NCBI RefSeq assembly: GCF_000526995.1
Contig: NZ_AZUI01000001.1
Location: 2,294,001-2,358,000, forward strand
Direction of reading: 5' to 3'
Source of the DNA: Lacrimispora indolis DSM 755
GTDB lineage: Bacteria; Bacillota; Clostridia; Lachnospirales; Lachnospiraceae
Length of the DNA: 64,000 nucleotides
Part shown: positions 1-9,163 of the stretch, one piece after another
How the letters are laid out: every line of letters starts with the position of its first letter
How positions within the stretch are numbered: the stretch's first letter is position 1
Made by a program: the position numbers and the translations under genes
The notes under the pieces: generated by a model
Seen by the model: the letters and a program-made list of their open reading frames with translations, nothing else
What the model was told of the DNA's origin: nothing
Databases searched by the model: none

Positions 1-693
1 AAGATTGAAAACTATGAACAGAGAATCTCAGCCCAAAATGACAGGCTCCTGGCACAGCAGTCAGAAATGAATGCCCAGAAAGCGGAGCTGGCCGCATTGA
101 GGATGCAGATTCATCCTCACTTTTATCTCAATTGCCTGAAAAATATTTACGGAATGGCCCAGGCCGGTTCCTTTCAGGATATACAGGGGATGATTCTGCT
201 TCTTTCCAGTCATCTCCGTTATACGTTCACAATAAGCAGTGATCTGGTGCCCTTAAGCCGGGAGCTGCAGATGTGCGAAAACTATATTCAGCTTCAGGCC
301 GTCGGGCAGGAAGAAAAGCCTCAGTGCTTATTAAATATTGACCCGGATCTGCTGGATTTTAAGGTGCCTCCCATCAGCCTGCTGACCCTGGTGGAAAATT
401 GTGTAAAGCATGGAACCGTACAGGACCGCGCCCTGTCCGTAAAAATCACTGCCGTAAAAAAGACCATAGAAAATGGTTTTTTGGTGGATATTATCATCCA
501 GGACAATGGAGCGGGCTTTGCCGGTGAAATCATGGATGAATTGAACCGGAACGGGGACGGAGAATTCAATGAAGTACATGTGGGGCTGTTCAATGTAATC
601 CGGAGGTTCCGGCTTTTATACGGAGAAAATTTTGCGGTCAGCTGCTGGAATAAGGAGGGGGCCGCAATTGAGCTTTTGTTTTATCTGGCTTAA
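1..693 (+). CDS. Sensor histidine kinase, YesM type (5' end outside window)
   Basis: The reading frame is open from the first base, so the gene begins upstream; an internal ATG at 67 is not a convincing start because coding sequence runs through it. What remains is a coiled-coil-like linker, the His_kinase domain with the phospho-acceptor motif QIHPHFYLNCLKN (His codon at 112-114), and a C-terminal HATPase domain with the N-box VENCVKHG and a DNGAGF G1 box. Family knowledge: YesM/LytS-like kinases sense extracellular sugars with a membrane-bound N-terminal part, here missing, and phosphorylate an AraC-type regulator. The partner gene starts 17 bases downstream. The pair probably controls the importer that begins at 2521. 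Confidence 0.9.
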   Translation, partial: KIENYEQRISAQNDRLLAQQSEMNAQKAELAALRMQIHPHFYLNCLKNIYGMAQAGSFQDIQGMILLLSSHLRYTFTISSDLVPLSRELQMCENYIQLQAVGQEEKPQCLLNIDPDLLDFKVPPISLLTLVENCVKHGTVQDRALSVKITAVKKTIENGFLVDIIIQDNGAGFAGEIMDELNRNGDGEFNEVHVGLFNVIRRFRLLYGENFAVSCWNKEGAAIELLFYLA

Positions 694-710
694 GTGAAAG
701 GAGAAGAGGT

Positions 711-2303
711 ATGAGACTGTTGATCGTTGATGATCAGCCGGGAGTCCTGCATGGTCTCTTAAATGGGATCGACTGGAAAAAGGAAGGTTTTGAAACCGTA
801 AAAACAGCCCAGAATGCTATGAAGGCAAAAGAAGTATTCCGGGAGCAGGCCCCGGATGTCATGCTGTGTGATATTGAAATGCCTGAAGAAAACGGACTTT
901 TGCTGTTTCAGTGGGTATGCAGTGAAAAATATGACACGTATTGTATCTTTCTGACCAGCCATGCGGAATTTGCATATGCCCAGAGAGCGCTTCATCTGGG
1001 CGCATTTGATTATATTCTTCAGCCGGCACCCTATGAAGAGATCGTCCGGGCTGTCAGAAAAGCGGTTCAGAATGTGGAAAAGAGAAATGAAAAACGGCTG
1101 GTATATGATATGGGACAGGCATTTCAGGAGCAGGAGATCAGCATTGCTGCCAACGTCCAGAGGGATTATCTGCTTGGTATCAATAACCAGAACTATTTTG
1201 AGACTCTTGCAGGGCTGGGCTGCCTTCCGGTGAAGGGGCGTCCCTGCCATCTGGTATTGATCCAGATCGTGCGGTGGTATTCCCTCTCTGTAAAATGGAA
1301 CGGCCCATCCCTGGCAGAGGAGCTAAGTAGGCTGGTAAATGGAATTTTTATTACAAACAGCTGCCCCATCGTAGTCTGCTTTATGGAAGAAAATATGTTC
1401 GCCATGGTTTTGCAGGACAGTGAAAGCATGGAAGTGAGGAAGGAAGAGCTGAAGTGCCAGCTTCTGTATTTCAGCAGCGTCTGTGAACAATCCTTAAAAT
1501 GCGGAATAGCCTGTTATCTGGAAGGTCCTTTGTACATGAAGGAGATACCGTCGGTGTGGCCCCTTCTGGTGAAGCAGAAGCAGGAAAATGTGATATTGAA
1601 AGGCGGGATATTTACCAGCCAAAAACAGGAGGACCGGTCCCAGAACAGGCAATATCACATGGCCGGCATCAGATACTGGGGAAAGCTGTTAATGGACGGG
1701 TATCCCCAAGTCATGGAAGAGGAAGCGTTTCACATGCTGGACCAGATGGTTGAGGATGGAACCATGGATGCACAGACACTGCTCCATTTTTACCAGGATT
1801 TCCTTTCCATGCTTTACGGCGCTATTGATGATTCAAAAGAACTGCTCTATAAGCTGTTCTCTGCCCAGGATGAGCTCAGTCTTTACCAGAATGGAATGAA
1901 ATCTGTGAGCCAGATGAAGGAACTGGTACACCATGTGGCCGTTAATTACCTTTCGGAGACAGAAAACGTGGACAGCAAGACCGCAGTTTTTCAGCTGATC
2001 CAGTACGTGAATGATCATTTGGACTGTGAGCTGAAGCGGGAAGAGCTGGCGGAGCATGTCCATCTGAATCCGGATTATATGACCAGAATCTTTAAGAAGG
2101 AGATGGGAGTCACTGTAAAGGAATACATTATACAGCGAAAAATGAGAGAAGCCAAGAGCCTGCTTAAAACTACCTCCCTTCCGGTGAGCTTTATTGCAGC
2201 AAAGCTGGCTTACTGCAATTTCAGCCATTTTACCCAGGCTTATAAAAAGGTGATGGGAATTACTCCTCAGGAAGAGCGGAATCTTCCTGAGGAATCAAAA
2301 TAA
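711..2303 (+). CDS. Response regulator, YesN type (REC plus AraC DNA-binding domain)
   Basis: The 530-residue protein starts with a receiver domain: acidic pair DD near residues 7-8, phospho-acceptor D54 in MLCDIEMPEENG, and the conserved Lys/Thr positions further on. It ends with an AraC-type double helix-turn-helix at about residues 425-525 (MTRIFKKEMGVTVKEYI, FSHFTQAYKKVMGITPQE). The roughly 280-residue middle is typical of YesN proteins and has no assigned function. An AAGGAGAAG ribosome binding site precedes the ATG. It is the partner of the kinase just upstream and likely activates the sugar importer and sulfatase genes that follow. A terminator closes the unit at 2343. Confidence 0.92.
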   Translation: MRLLIVDDQPGVLHGLLNGIDWKKEGFETVKTAQNAMKAKEVFREQAPDVMLCDIEMPEENGLLLFQWVCSEKYDTYCIFLTSHAEFAYAQRALHLGAFDYILQPAPYEEIVRAVRKAVQNVEKRNEKRLVYDMGQAFQEQEISIAANVQRDYLLGINNQNYFETLAGLGCLPVKGRPCHLVLIQIVRWYSLSVKWNGPSLAEELSRLVNGIFITNSCPIVVCFMEENMFAMVLQDSESMEVRKEELKCQLLYFSSVCEQSLKCGIACYLEGPLYMKEIPSVWPLLVKQKQENVILKGGIFTSQKQEDRSQNRQYHMAGIRYWGKLLMDGYPQVMEEEAFHMLDQMVEDGTMDAQTLLHFYQDFLSMLYGAIDDSKELLYKLFSAQDELSLYQNGMKSVSQMKELVHHVAVNYLSETENVDSKTAVFQLIQYVNDHLDCELKREELAEHVHLNPDYMTRIFKKEMGVTVKEYIIQRKMREAKSLLKTTSLPVSFIAAKLAYCNFSHFTQAYKKVMGITPQEERNLPEESK

Positions 2304-2342
2304 TGGGACCTGGTCCCAGCTGTACTGAAGTTTCCCTGGAGG

Positions 2343-2372
2343 AAAGCAGGTTCTTTGGAGCCTGCTTTTTTT
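2343..2372 (+). terminator. Rho-independent terminator after the two-component pair
   Basis: AAAGCAGG (2343-2350) pairs with CCTGCTTT (2361-2368) around a 10-base loop, and the 3' arm runs into a T tract. Confidence 0.85.
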
Positions 2373-2520
2373 GAACGGACAAAAACAAGTCGGAAAAACA
2401 ATGGAGAATGGTAGCATTATTTACAGCGCAATTCATGGCGGGATTCTATAATAGCAGTATGCCAATAAAAATCCCATTGGGGGACAAAGGCTGAACAAAC
2501 AAAAGGGAGGAGGGGGTGTC

Positions 2521-4029
2521 ATGCCGGAAAAAGGAGAGGTTCTGGTAGAAGTAAAGGACATGTGCAAAAATTTTGGTGTGACGGTTGCGCTGAACCACGT
2601 AAATATCCAGTTCCGCCGCGGGGAAATCCGGGGACTGATCGGTGAAAACGGTTCTGGAAAATCCACAGTTTCTTCCATAATTGCAGGGATACAGCCGGCT
2701 ACCAGCGGAGAGATGATCTATAAAGGAACGGCCTGGAAGCCGGCCAATACCTTAGAGGCGGCCTTAAATGGAATTGGAATGATCGTACAGGAGGCAGGAA
2801 CGATTCCCGGTATCACGGTGGCAGAGAATATTTTTCTGGGAAATTACGGAACATTCAAAAAAGGACCGCTCATTGACCGTGCCAGGATGAATGGTGCAGC
2901 CGCAGAAGCCATGGAACGCGTGGGAATCACAACGATTGATCCTTCCCAGCCGGCGTTCCGCTATGATATGCAGGAAAGAAAGCTCATAGAAATTGCCAGG
3001 GTGATGGCAGGGGAGCCGGAGCTGTTCATTGTGGATGAAACCACCACCGCTCTTTCTCACAGCGGCAGAGCACTGCTGTATCAGATCATGCATGATGCCG
3101 CAGCCAGAAACAAAGCGGTTATCTTTATCAGTCATGACCTTCATGAGCTGATGGAGCATTGTGATACACTTACGATCCTGCGGGATGGTGTCATCATTGA
3201 CAACCTGGAGAAAGCGGATTTTGAGCCGGGGAATATCAAACGCAAGATGGTGGGCCGGGAGGTCAGGGAAGACTATTACCGGAATGATATGGACGGATAC
3301 GGCAGCCAGGTCGTGCTGAAGGCGGACTGCATCACGACCATGAAGGATCTTCTCTGCTTTGATCTGGAACTGCACAAGGGAGAGATCCTTGGGATCGGAG
3401 GTCTGTCTGCCTGCGGGATGCACGGCCTGGGCCGGGCTCTTTACGGTCTTGATGAGGTTGTGGATGGCAAAGTCGTGCTGACAGAAAAAGATGTGGTTGT
3501 CAGGAATGCGGAGGTCGCATTTAACAACGGTATGGGATATGTATCCAAGAACCGTGACCAGGAATCCCTGGAGCTGAATGCGTCCATCGGAGCGAATATC
3601 CAGAGCGTGGGTTATAAGAAGAACCGTCTGTTGGGACCGTTTATATCCGGAAAGAAAGAGCAGAAGTATGTGCAGCTGGTGGTGGATGAGCTGGCTATCA
3701 AGTGCGTAAATATCTGGCAGCCGGTCCGGGCCATGTCCGGCGGAAATAAGCAAAAGGTCGTGTTCGGAAAATGGATCGCGGACGATGCGGATGTACTGAT
3801 CCTGGACTGCCCCACAAGAGGGGTGGACATCGGGGTTAAGGCCTCCATGTACCAGCTGATTTATGACATGAAAAAGAAGGGGAAATCCATTGTCATGATT
3901 TCCGAGGAAATGCCGGAGCTGATCGGTATGGCAGACCGCCTGCTGATTATGAAGGACGGGATGGTGAACGGTGAATTTTTCCGCAGGGATGGATTCCAGG
4001 AACACCAGCTGATCGAATGCATGATTTAA
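2521..4029 (+). CDS. Sugar ABC transporter ATP-binding protein, RbsA/MglA type, with degenerate sites
   Basis: The 502-residue protein has two ATPase domains as in RbsA. Domain 1 has a good Walker A (GENGSGKST, residues 41-49) and Walker B with its glutamate (VDE, D172-E173), but the ABC signature is replaced by a DMQERKLIEIA stretch. Domain 2 has the degenerate P-loop region usual in this family, an intact signature MSGGNKQKV, and a Walker B LILDCPTRG in which the expected catalytic Glu is Cys430. Family role: powers uptake of a monosaccharide or small oligosaccharide through the permeases at 4043 and 6428. A GGGAGGAGG ribosome binding site lies before the ATG. The gene opens an operon continuing to the sulfatase at 7499. 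Confidence 0.9.
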   Translation: MPEKGEVLVEVKDMCKNFGVTVALNHVNIQFRRGEIRGLIGENGSGKSTVSSIIAGIQPATSGEMIYKGTAWKPANTLEAALNGIGMIVQEAGTIPGITVAENIFLGNYGTFKKGPLIDRARMNGAAAEAMERVGITTIDPSQPAFRYDMQERKLIEIARVMAGEPELFIVDETTTALSHSGRALLYQIMHDAAARNKAVIFISHDLHELMEHCDTLTILRDGVIIDNLEKADFEPGNIKRKMVGREVREDYYRNDMDGYGSQVVLKADCITTMKDLLCFDLELHKGEILGIGGLSACGMHGLGRALYGLDEVVDGKVVLTEKDVVVRNAEVAFNNGMGYVSKNRDQESLELNASIGANIQSVGYKKNRLLGPFISGKKEQKYVQLVVDELAIKCVNIWQPVRAMSGGNKQKVVFGKWIADDADVLILDCPTRGVDIGVKASMYQLIYDMKKKGKSIVMISEEMPELIGMADRLLIMKDGMVNGEFFRRDGFQEHQLIECMI

Positions 4030-4042
4030 GGAGGAGAGTAAA

Positions 4043-5047
4043 ATGACTGACATGGCAGCTGTAAAAGAGGCACCCCGGCTACATTTTAATGACCGCATTG
4101 ATATGATTAAGAATAAACGCATGTTCACTCTGGTATTTCCGCTTACCATTCTGCTCCTGATTGTCTTTGCATTTGAAATGGCGACCGAAGGCCAGTTTGT
4201 GAAAGGAAGCGTGCTCAAAGGGGTGTTTGACCAGGCGCTGATCATTGGCACCATGGCAACCGCGGTTTCCTTTATTTATACGACCGGAAATCTGGATATC
4301 TCGGTGGGGTCCGTCATGGGGCTTGGAGCCGTGGCAGGCGCCCTGGTTTACGGCGTCACGGCAAGTGTTGTCCTTATGATCGCTGCTGCGGTCATCGTCT
4401 GTGTATTTCTGATGATGTTTAACTGTACCTTAAGCGTGGTCTTTCATATCAAGACAACCATGGTGGCAATTGTGGTGATGCAGCTTTATAACGCCATCAT
4501 CAGTGAGGTGGTGGGAGCCGATACCCTGAAGGTGGATTTTAAGGTATGCAAGGTTCTGGAAACCGGAGGCTTCCGCTATGGGGCTTTTCTGACCTATTTT
4601 GTGGTTTGCCTGCTGGTTTTCCATTATACGAAGATCGGCCGGCAGCTTCGGTTCATCGGCGGAAATGAAAAATGTGCGGAGCAAACCGGCATGAACCCCA
4701 CCCGCGCCACCTACGTCAGCTTTCTGATGGCAGGGATCGGAGTGGGAATCGCGGCGGTATTTACCATTATCAGAACCGGGAGCGTGGGCAATTCAACTGG
4801 AAACGGCATGGGGATGGATGTAATGCTTGCAACGGTTCTTGGCGGAATGTCCATTTTCGGAGGCGCGAAATCAAACAGCTATTCCGGAATTATCGGTGCG
4901 TTGACGGTTTCCGCCTTAAACAAGGGGCTTTTGATGCTGGGGGTCTCCAGCACCGTAATACAGGGAGTAAGAGGTCTTATATTCCTGCTTCTGGTATTTT
5001 TAAACAGTGAGCGGCCGGCAACCTTACCGTCCCGCCAGCAGTTTTGA
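4043..5047 (+). CDS. Sugar ABC transporter permease, RbsC type
   Basis: The 334-residue hydrophobic protein has about eight to ten membrane segments and the features of the BPD_transp_2 family, including the motif TTGNLDISVGSVMGLGA near residue 75 and a cytoplasmic loop around GNEKCAEQTGMNP that contacts the ATPase. It starts 13 bases after the ATPase gene behind GGAGGAG. It is one of two different permeases of this importer; the other lies after the binding protein at 6428. Together they may form a heterodimeric channel. Confidence 0.9.
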   Translation: MTDMAAVKEAPRLHFNDRIDMIKNKRMFTLVFPLTILLLIVFAFEMATEGQFVKGSVLKGVFDQALIIGTMATAVSFIYTTGNLDISVGSVMGLGAVAGALVYGVTASVVLMIAAAVIVCVFLMMFNCTLSVVFHIKTTMVAIVVMQLYNAIISEVVGADTLKVDFKVCKVLETGGFRYGAFLTYFVVCLLVFHYTKIGRQLRFIGGNEKCAEQTGMNPTRATYVSFLMAGIGVGIAAVFTIIRTGSVGNSTGNGMGMDVMLATVLGGMSIFGGAKSNSYSGIIGALTVSALNKGLLMLGVSSTVIQGVRGLIFLLLVFLNSERPATLPSRQQF

Positions 5048-5075
5048 TTCATAAATAAAAATGGAGGAAAAAATT

Positions 5076-6395
5076 ATGAAAAAATTTTTTGCAGCGTTAC
5101 TGGCGTGCGGCCTTGCATTCGGCCTGACAGCATGCAGCGGGGGAACCCCTAAAAATGAACCGGCGGCAGAATCCCAGGCTGCCACACAGAAAGGGGAAGG
5201 CAATGAAGCTTCAGAAGCAGCGGGAAAGACGCCCCAGGATTTTAAGAAGTTTAAAATCGGTGTTGCAGAGGTTCAGGCCAATGATGAAAGCATTCAGAGA
5301 CGTTCCTATTTTGAAGACTATGTGGCACCCCGGTATAATGTGGAATTTGTGTTCTCCGAACAGGTCTCTGATACGGAAAAGCTTTTGACGTTTATCGAAA
5401 ACTGTGCAGATGCCGGTTGTGATGCGGTGATCAGCTATAACAATGATGATATTGAACAGATGACTCAGGTGTGTCAGGAATACGGAATGAAATATATCGT
5501 GAATACGGTACGCATTAATCCGAAAACTGAGGCGGCTTTTGCAGGCGGTTATGATAATTTTGCGGCCTTTGGCTCCAACCAGACTGCCATCGCGGAAGTG
5601 TTCAGCGACTGGCTGAAGGAAAATGCCAGTGAGGATGGCAGCGAAGGCTTTTTAATATGCAGCGGTCTGGCGTATACCGGAAACCTGCAGCAGACGGAAA
5701 TCACCCAGGCCTGTTTAAAGTCCCTTTCGGAACTGTATGGCCTGACCTATGAAGAGGACTTTGATGCTCTGGTCACCTCAAGTGCCCCCATTGAGGCCGT
5801 CAATGACAAAGGAATCAATATATATGTTTATCCCGGCCATGTGACACGTGTGGAAGGCTATCTCCAGGGGCTGACGGCAGCTCTTCAGACGGGTAAATAC
5901 GGCGTTATGCTGCAGTCCGTCCAGTTATATGACCAGACCGGCGTCATCGTTCAGGAAACAGAAGCAGCCATTGGAAAAGATATCAAGGTGGCAGGCGTGG
6001 CAACCATTGCGGAATCTTTGCATACCGCATTCAAAACAAAGGATCAGTTTGGAAACCCGACCATCAACATGGCAACCGTGAAACCGGTAAGCCTTCTGTG
6101 TGCGGCCGGATTCAGCCAGGCGTATAACCTTCTCACCGGATACGAGAGCGCAACTCTTGCGCCCAACGGAGATGCCGGTATGTTAAATTCCAGCTTATGG
6201 CCTATTACAAAACTGGAAGACCTGGATATTGCAAGCAAATGGGATGTTCCAAAGGGAGACAAGTGGATTGTGGGATATAACATCATCGACAGCATGCTGG
6301 GAATTTACCATCCGGACATTACCAATGGTGATATCCAGTCCATCGTGGATTCCATTACTTACGAATCCACACTGATAAGACTTGGAGACAAATAG
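5076..6395 (+). CDS. Sugar-binding lipoprotein of the Rbs-type importer
   Basis: The start is taken at ATG 5076 because GGAGG at 5063-5067 lies eight bases before it; the in-frame ATG at 5061 lies upstream of that ribosome binding site. The 439-residue product begins with a lipoprotein signal (MKKFFAALLACGLAFGLTAC, lipobox LTAC), then a low-complexity Glu/Ala linker, then a domain with the look of type 1 periplasmic binding proteins (FKIGVAEVQANDES, CDAVISYNNDD). It would sit outside the membrane and deliver substrate to the permeases on either side. The sequence is divergent from ribose or galactose binding proteins, so the ligand cannot be named. Co-transcription with a sulfatase suggests a sulfated or desulfated sugar. 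Confidence 0.85.
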   Translation: MKKFFAALLACGLAFGLTACSGGTPKNEPAAESQAATQKGEGNEASEAAGKTPQDFKKFKIGVAEVQANDESIQRRSYFEDYVAPRYNVEFVFSEQVSDTEKLLTFIENCADAGCDAVISYNNDDIEQMTQVCQEYGMKYIVNTVRINPKTEAAFAGGYDNFAAFGSNQTAIAEVFSDWLKENASEDGSEGFLICSGLAYTGNLQQTEITQACLKSLSELYGLTYEEDFDALVTSSAPIEAVNDKGINIYVYPGHVTRVEGYLQGLTAALQTGKYGVMLQSVQLYDQTGVIVQETEAAIGKDIKVAGVATIAESLHTAFKTKDQFGNPTINMATVKPVSLLCAAGFSQAYNLLTGYESATLAPNGDAGMLNSSLWPITKLEDLDIASKWDVPKGDKWIVGYNIIDSMLGIYHPDITNGDIQSIVDSITYESTLIRLGDK

Positions 6396-6427
6396 GAAAT
6401 GCCTTTCTGGCAAAAGGAGAGGAAACC

Positions 6428-7468
6428 ATGAAAAGCAACATCAGATCATTAAAAATGATACCCTTATTAAAAACCCTGGCAATTCCGTTTATAACATGGC
6501 TGGTCTGCGAGCTGATCGACCGGGCGGCGGCAGGCACGGGAGTTGTTTCCAATATTGCGGATGTAAAGGCGCTGCTGCGTACCCTGCTGACCTCCTTCAG
6601 CTTTGCCCTTGCCATTAACTGCAACTTAACCAGCGGGCGGATGGATTTATCCGCCGGGGCACAGATGTACATGGGCTGTATATTTGGAGGAAATATGGCG
6701 CTCAGCCTGGGGTTTGGAGGCGTGGGGGTCCTGATTCTCAGCATGCTCACCGGTGCACTTTGCGGTTTGCTTGTAGGCGTGCTTTTCGTTCATTTGCGCA
6801 TACTGCCCATGGTGCTTGGACTAGGCGTCAGCCTGGTATTTGAATGCCTTTCCTTCGGCGCATACTCCCAGCAGGGACTGAAGCTGTTTGCAAAGCCGGG
6901 TGTGGAGATATTATCTAATATAGGATTTATCCTGGTGGTTGCCCTCGCATTGGTGGGAGGTGTCACATACCTGTTCCAATACAGCGGATTTGGATATAAG
7001 CGCCGTGCCATCCAGGGAAACCAGAAGCTGGCGGCGGACAGCGGGATAAATATTTATACAAACTGTATTTTATGCTATGTGCTGGCCGGCGCCCTGGTCG
7101 CATGCGCGGGAGTGTTTGACACTGCGTATACCGGCGGGCTCACACCGGTCATGGGCATGACCAGCAATACCCAGGTATTCAAAAACATGTTTCCCATGGC
7201 GCTGGGCTTATTGATCGGTTCCTATTGCCAGAGACCGGTGGTAGGGATACTTCTTGGATCCTTAAGCGTCAAGATACTGACCATGTGTTTATCCAAGCTT
7301 GCAATGGACAGCAGTATGCAGAACATCATTATTTACAGCTTATTTCTGCTGTTAAACGTTTACCGTATGAATGCCTACCGGTTTGATTATGCCAGAGAAA
7401 AGCGGGCGAGGATCCATCTGGCGCAGAATACCCGCAGAGAACGTACGGTGCTTCAGGAATCAGCATAA
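6428..7468 (+). CDS. Second sugar ABC transporter permease, RbsC-like
   Basis: The 346-residue protein is strongly hydrophobic with about eight membrane segments and a family-typical stretch CNLTSGRMDLSAGAQMYMG near residue 60, equivalent to the ISVG motif of RbsC. The cytoplasmic loop has KRRAIQGNQKLAADSGIN, which resembles the ATPase-contacting segment. It follows the binding protein after 32 bases with an AAAGGAGAGG ribosome binding site. It is not a copy of the 4043 permease; the pair probably forms a heterodimer. The C-terminus is basic and cytoplasmic. Confidence 0.85.
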   Translation: MKSNIRSLKMIPLLKTLAIPFITWLVCELIDRAAAGTGVVSNIADVKALLRTLLTSFSFALAINCNLTSGRMDLSAGAQMYMGCIFGGNMALSLGFGGVGVLILSMLTGALCGLLVGVLFVHLRILPMVLGLGVSLVFECLSFGAYSQQGLKLFAKPGVEILSNIGFILVVALALVGGVTYLFQYSGFGYKRRAIQGNQKLAADSGINIYTNCILCYVLAGALVACAGVFDTAYTGGLTPVMGMTSNTQVFKNMFPMALGLLIGSYCQRPVVGILLGSLSVKILTMCLSKLAMDSSMQNIIIYSLFLLLNVYRMNAYRFDYAREKRARIHLAQNTRRERTVLQESA

Positions 7469-7498
7469 GAGACCGGAGAGAGAAAGGAGAGAATCAAA

Positions 7499-9010
7499 AT
7501 GAAAGCGATTATGGTTATGTATGATTCCCTGCGCCGGGATCTGCTTCCCTGCTACGAGGGGCCTGATCCCATGGATCTGCCGAATTTTAAGCGGCTGGCC
7601 GGGCATACGGTTACCTTTGATAAAAGCTATGTCTGCAGCCTTCCGTGCATGCCTGCGCGGAGAGAGCTGCATACCGGCAGAGCAAATTTTCTGCACAGAA
7701 GCTGGGGACCGGTAGAACCTTTTGACGACTCCATGCCGGAGCTGCTTCAAAAGGCGGGGATCCATTCTCATTTAGCCACGGACCATTACCATTACATACA
7801 GGATGGAGGAGCGACTTACTGCGGACGCTATTCCTCCTGGGCCTGTTACCGGGGGCAGGAAAGCGATGCGTGGATCGGGGACTGCACGCCGAGAGGAGAG
7901 GAACAGTCTCCCTATGTGCTCTTAAATGAGAATACACCGGAAATGATAAAAAGGCGGCGCCAAAGGGGCGGATGGAGAAACTTTGCAAACCGTTCCGTGT
8001 TAAAGGATGAAAGCCATTACCCCCAGGCACAGACATTTGCCGACGGAATTGATTTCATAAAGCGCAATGGAAAACACGGCAACTGGTTTTTGCAGATAGA
8101 GACCTTTGATCCCCATGAGCCATTTACATCGCCAAAGGATTTTGAAGGAAAATGGTTTGATCCGGATCAGCCATTCCTGCCGGACTGGCCGCCCTATTCT
8201 CCCGTATCTGAGGATGAAGAAACCGTTGAAAATATGAGGAAAAAGTATTTCTCACTGGCAGAATACTGTGACCACTGCCTTGGGCTGGTTCTGGATGAAA
8301 TAGACAGACAGGACCTCTGGGCGGATACCATGCTGATCGTAAACACGGATCACGGTTTTCTGTTAAATGACCACGGATGGTGGGGGAAGGGCAGCATGCC
8401 CGACTTTGAAGAACTGGTCCACACGCCCCTGTTCATCTGGGATCCGGGAAGCAAAAAGAGAGGGGAGCGGCGCCAGGCCCTGGTTCAGACCATTGACATT
8501 GCCCCCACACTTCTGGATTTCTTTGGATTGGAGATCCCGAAGGATATGACCGGTAGATCACTGCGCCGAACAGTGGCTGAGGACCGGAAGGTGCGCAGCT
8601 ATGGAATATTTGGCTATCACGGAGGGCCTGTGAATATCACGGACGGACAGTATGTGTATATGCGTGCCGTGCAGAACGAGAATATCTGCATGAATGAATA
8701 TACACTGATGCCAACTCATATGGATTCCCTGTTTTCGCCGGAAGAGATGGAGAAGGCAGAGCTGGCTCCGCCCTTTGGGTTCACGAAAAAATGTCCGCTC
8801 CTGAAGATACCCGCCGGCAATACCTTAAGACTTCTGGGAAAGCTGAAAGAAGATGTTCTGTATGATCTTGCAGTAGATGAAGAACAGGAGCACCCGATTC
8901 AGGAGGATGCGGTAAAGAGCCGGATGCTTGGTGCCATGGCACAGCTGTTCAAGGAGAATGAGGCGCCGGACGAGGTGTATGAGCGTTACGGGCTGAAAGC
9001 GGATATGTAA
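7499..9010 (+). CDS. Sulfatase, Cys-type (formylglycine-dependent)
   Basis: The 503-residue enzyme shows the S1 sulfatase signature CMPARRELHTGR, with Cys50 the residue to be oxidised to formylglycine. Metal-ligand motifs include D9 near the N-terminus and NTDHG (D284, H285). A short C-terminal domain follows, as in other S1 sulfatases. No signal peptide is seen, so it should act in the cytoplasm on an imported sulfated sugar. It is the last gene of the Rbs-type importer operon, 30 bases after the second permease. Cys-type sulfatases in anaerobes need a radical SAM maturase (anSME), which is not in this window. The substrate is not predictable from sequence alone. Confidence 0.92.
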   Translation: MKAIMVMYDSLRRDLLPCYEGPDPMDLPNFKRLAGHTVTFDKSYVCSLPCMPARRELHTGRANFLHRSWGPVEPFDDSMPELLQKAGIHSHLATDHYHYIQDGGATYCGRYSSWACYRGQESDAWIGDCTPRGEEQSPYVLLNENTPEMIKRRRQRGGWRNFANRSVLKDESHYPQAQTFADGIDFIKRNGKHGNWFLQIETFDPHEPFTSPKDFEGKWFDPDQPFLPDWPPYSPVSEDEETVENMRKKYFSLAEYCDHCLGLVLDEIDRQDLWADTMLIVNTDHGFLLNDHGWWGKGSMPDFEELVHTPLFIWDPGSKKRGERRQALVQTIDIAPTLLDFFGLEIPKDMTGRSLRRTVAEDRKVRSYGIFGYHGGPVNITDGQYVYMRAVQNENICMNEYTLMPTHMDSLFSPEEMEKAELAPPFGFTKKCPLLKIPAGNTLRLLGKLKEDVLYDLAVDEEQEHPIQEDAVKSRMLGAMAQLFKENEAPDEVYERYGLKADM

Positions 9011-9095
9011 ATCAAACGCGGGAGGGATGCTGAGCATATCGGCATCCTTGCTGCTGCATTTTTGAAGATCATTACGGAAAAATAAGAAGAAATAA

Positions 9096-9122
9096 TTGAC
9101 ATTTGAAGAGCCGGAATATAAT
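9096..9122 (+). promoter_or_regulatory. Sigma-A-type promoter of the isomerase/sulfatase operon
   Basis: TTGACA (9096-9101) and TATAAT (9117-9122) are both perfect but 15 bases apart; a TAATAT at 9119-9124 would give 17. It lies in the 153-base gap after the first sulfatase, directly before the AT-rich motif at 9127. Confidence 0.7.
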
Positions 9123-9126
9123 ATAT

Positions 9127-9148
9127 AATTAATTAAAATAATTAAATA
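9127..9148 (+). promoter_or_regulatory. Candidate ROK-family operator, copy 1
   Basis: A 22-base AT-only motif that matches the motif at 16818-16839 in 19 of 22 positions without gaps. It contains the inverted pair TTAATT-N5-AATTAA. It lies just after the -10 box, where a repressor would block transcription. Assignment to the ROK protein encoded at 20381 is an inference from proximity. Confidence 0.55.
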
Positions 9149-9163
9149 AGTAGGAGGGAAGAA

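Noticed and set aside
2764..4254. Minus-strand open frame of nearly 500 codons
   Set aside because: It is fully antisense to the RbsA-like ATPase and the start of the permease, whose motifs are clear; the antisense translation is His/Leu/Pro-rich and fits no family.
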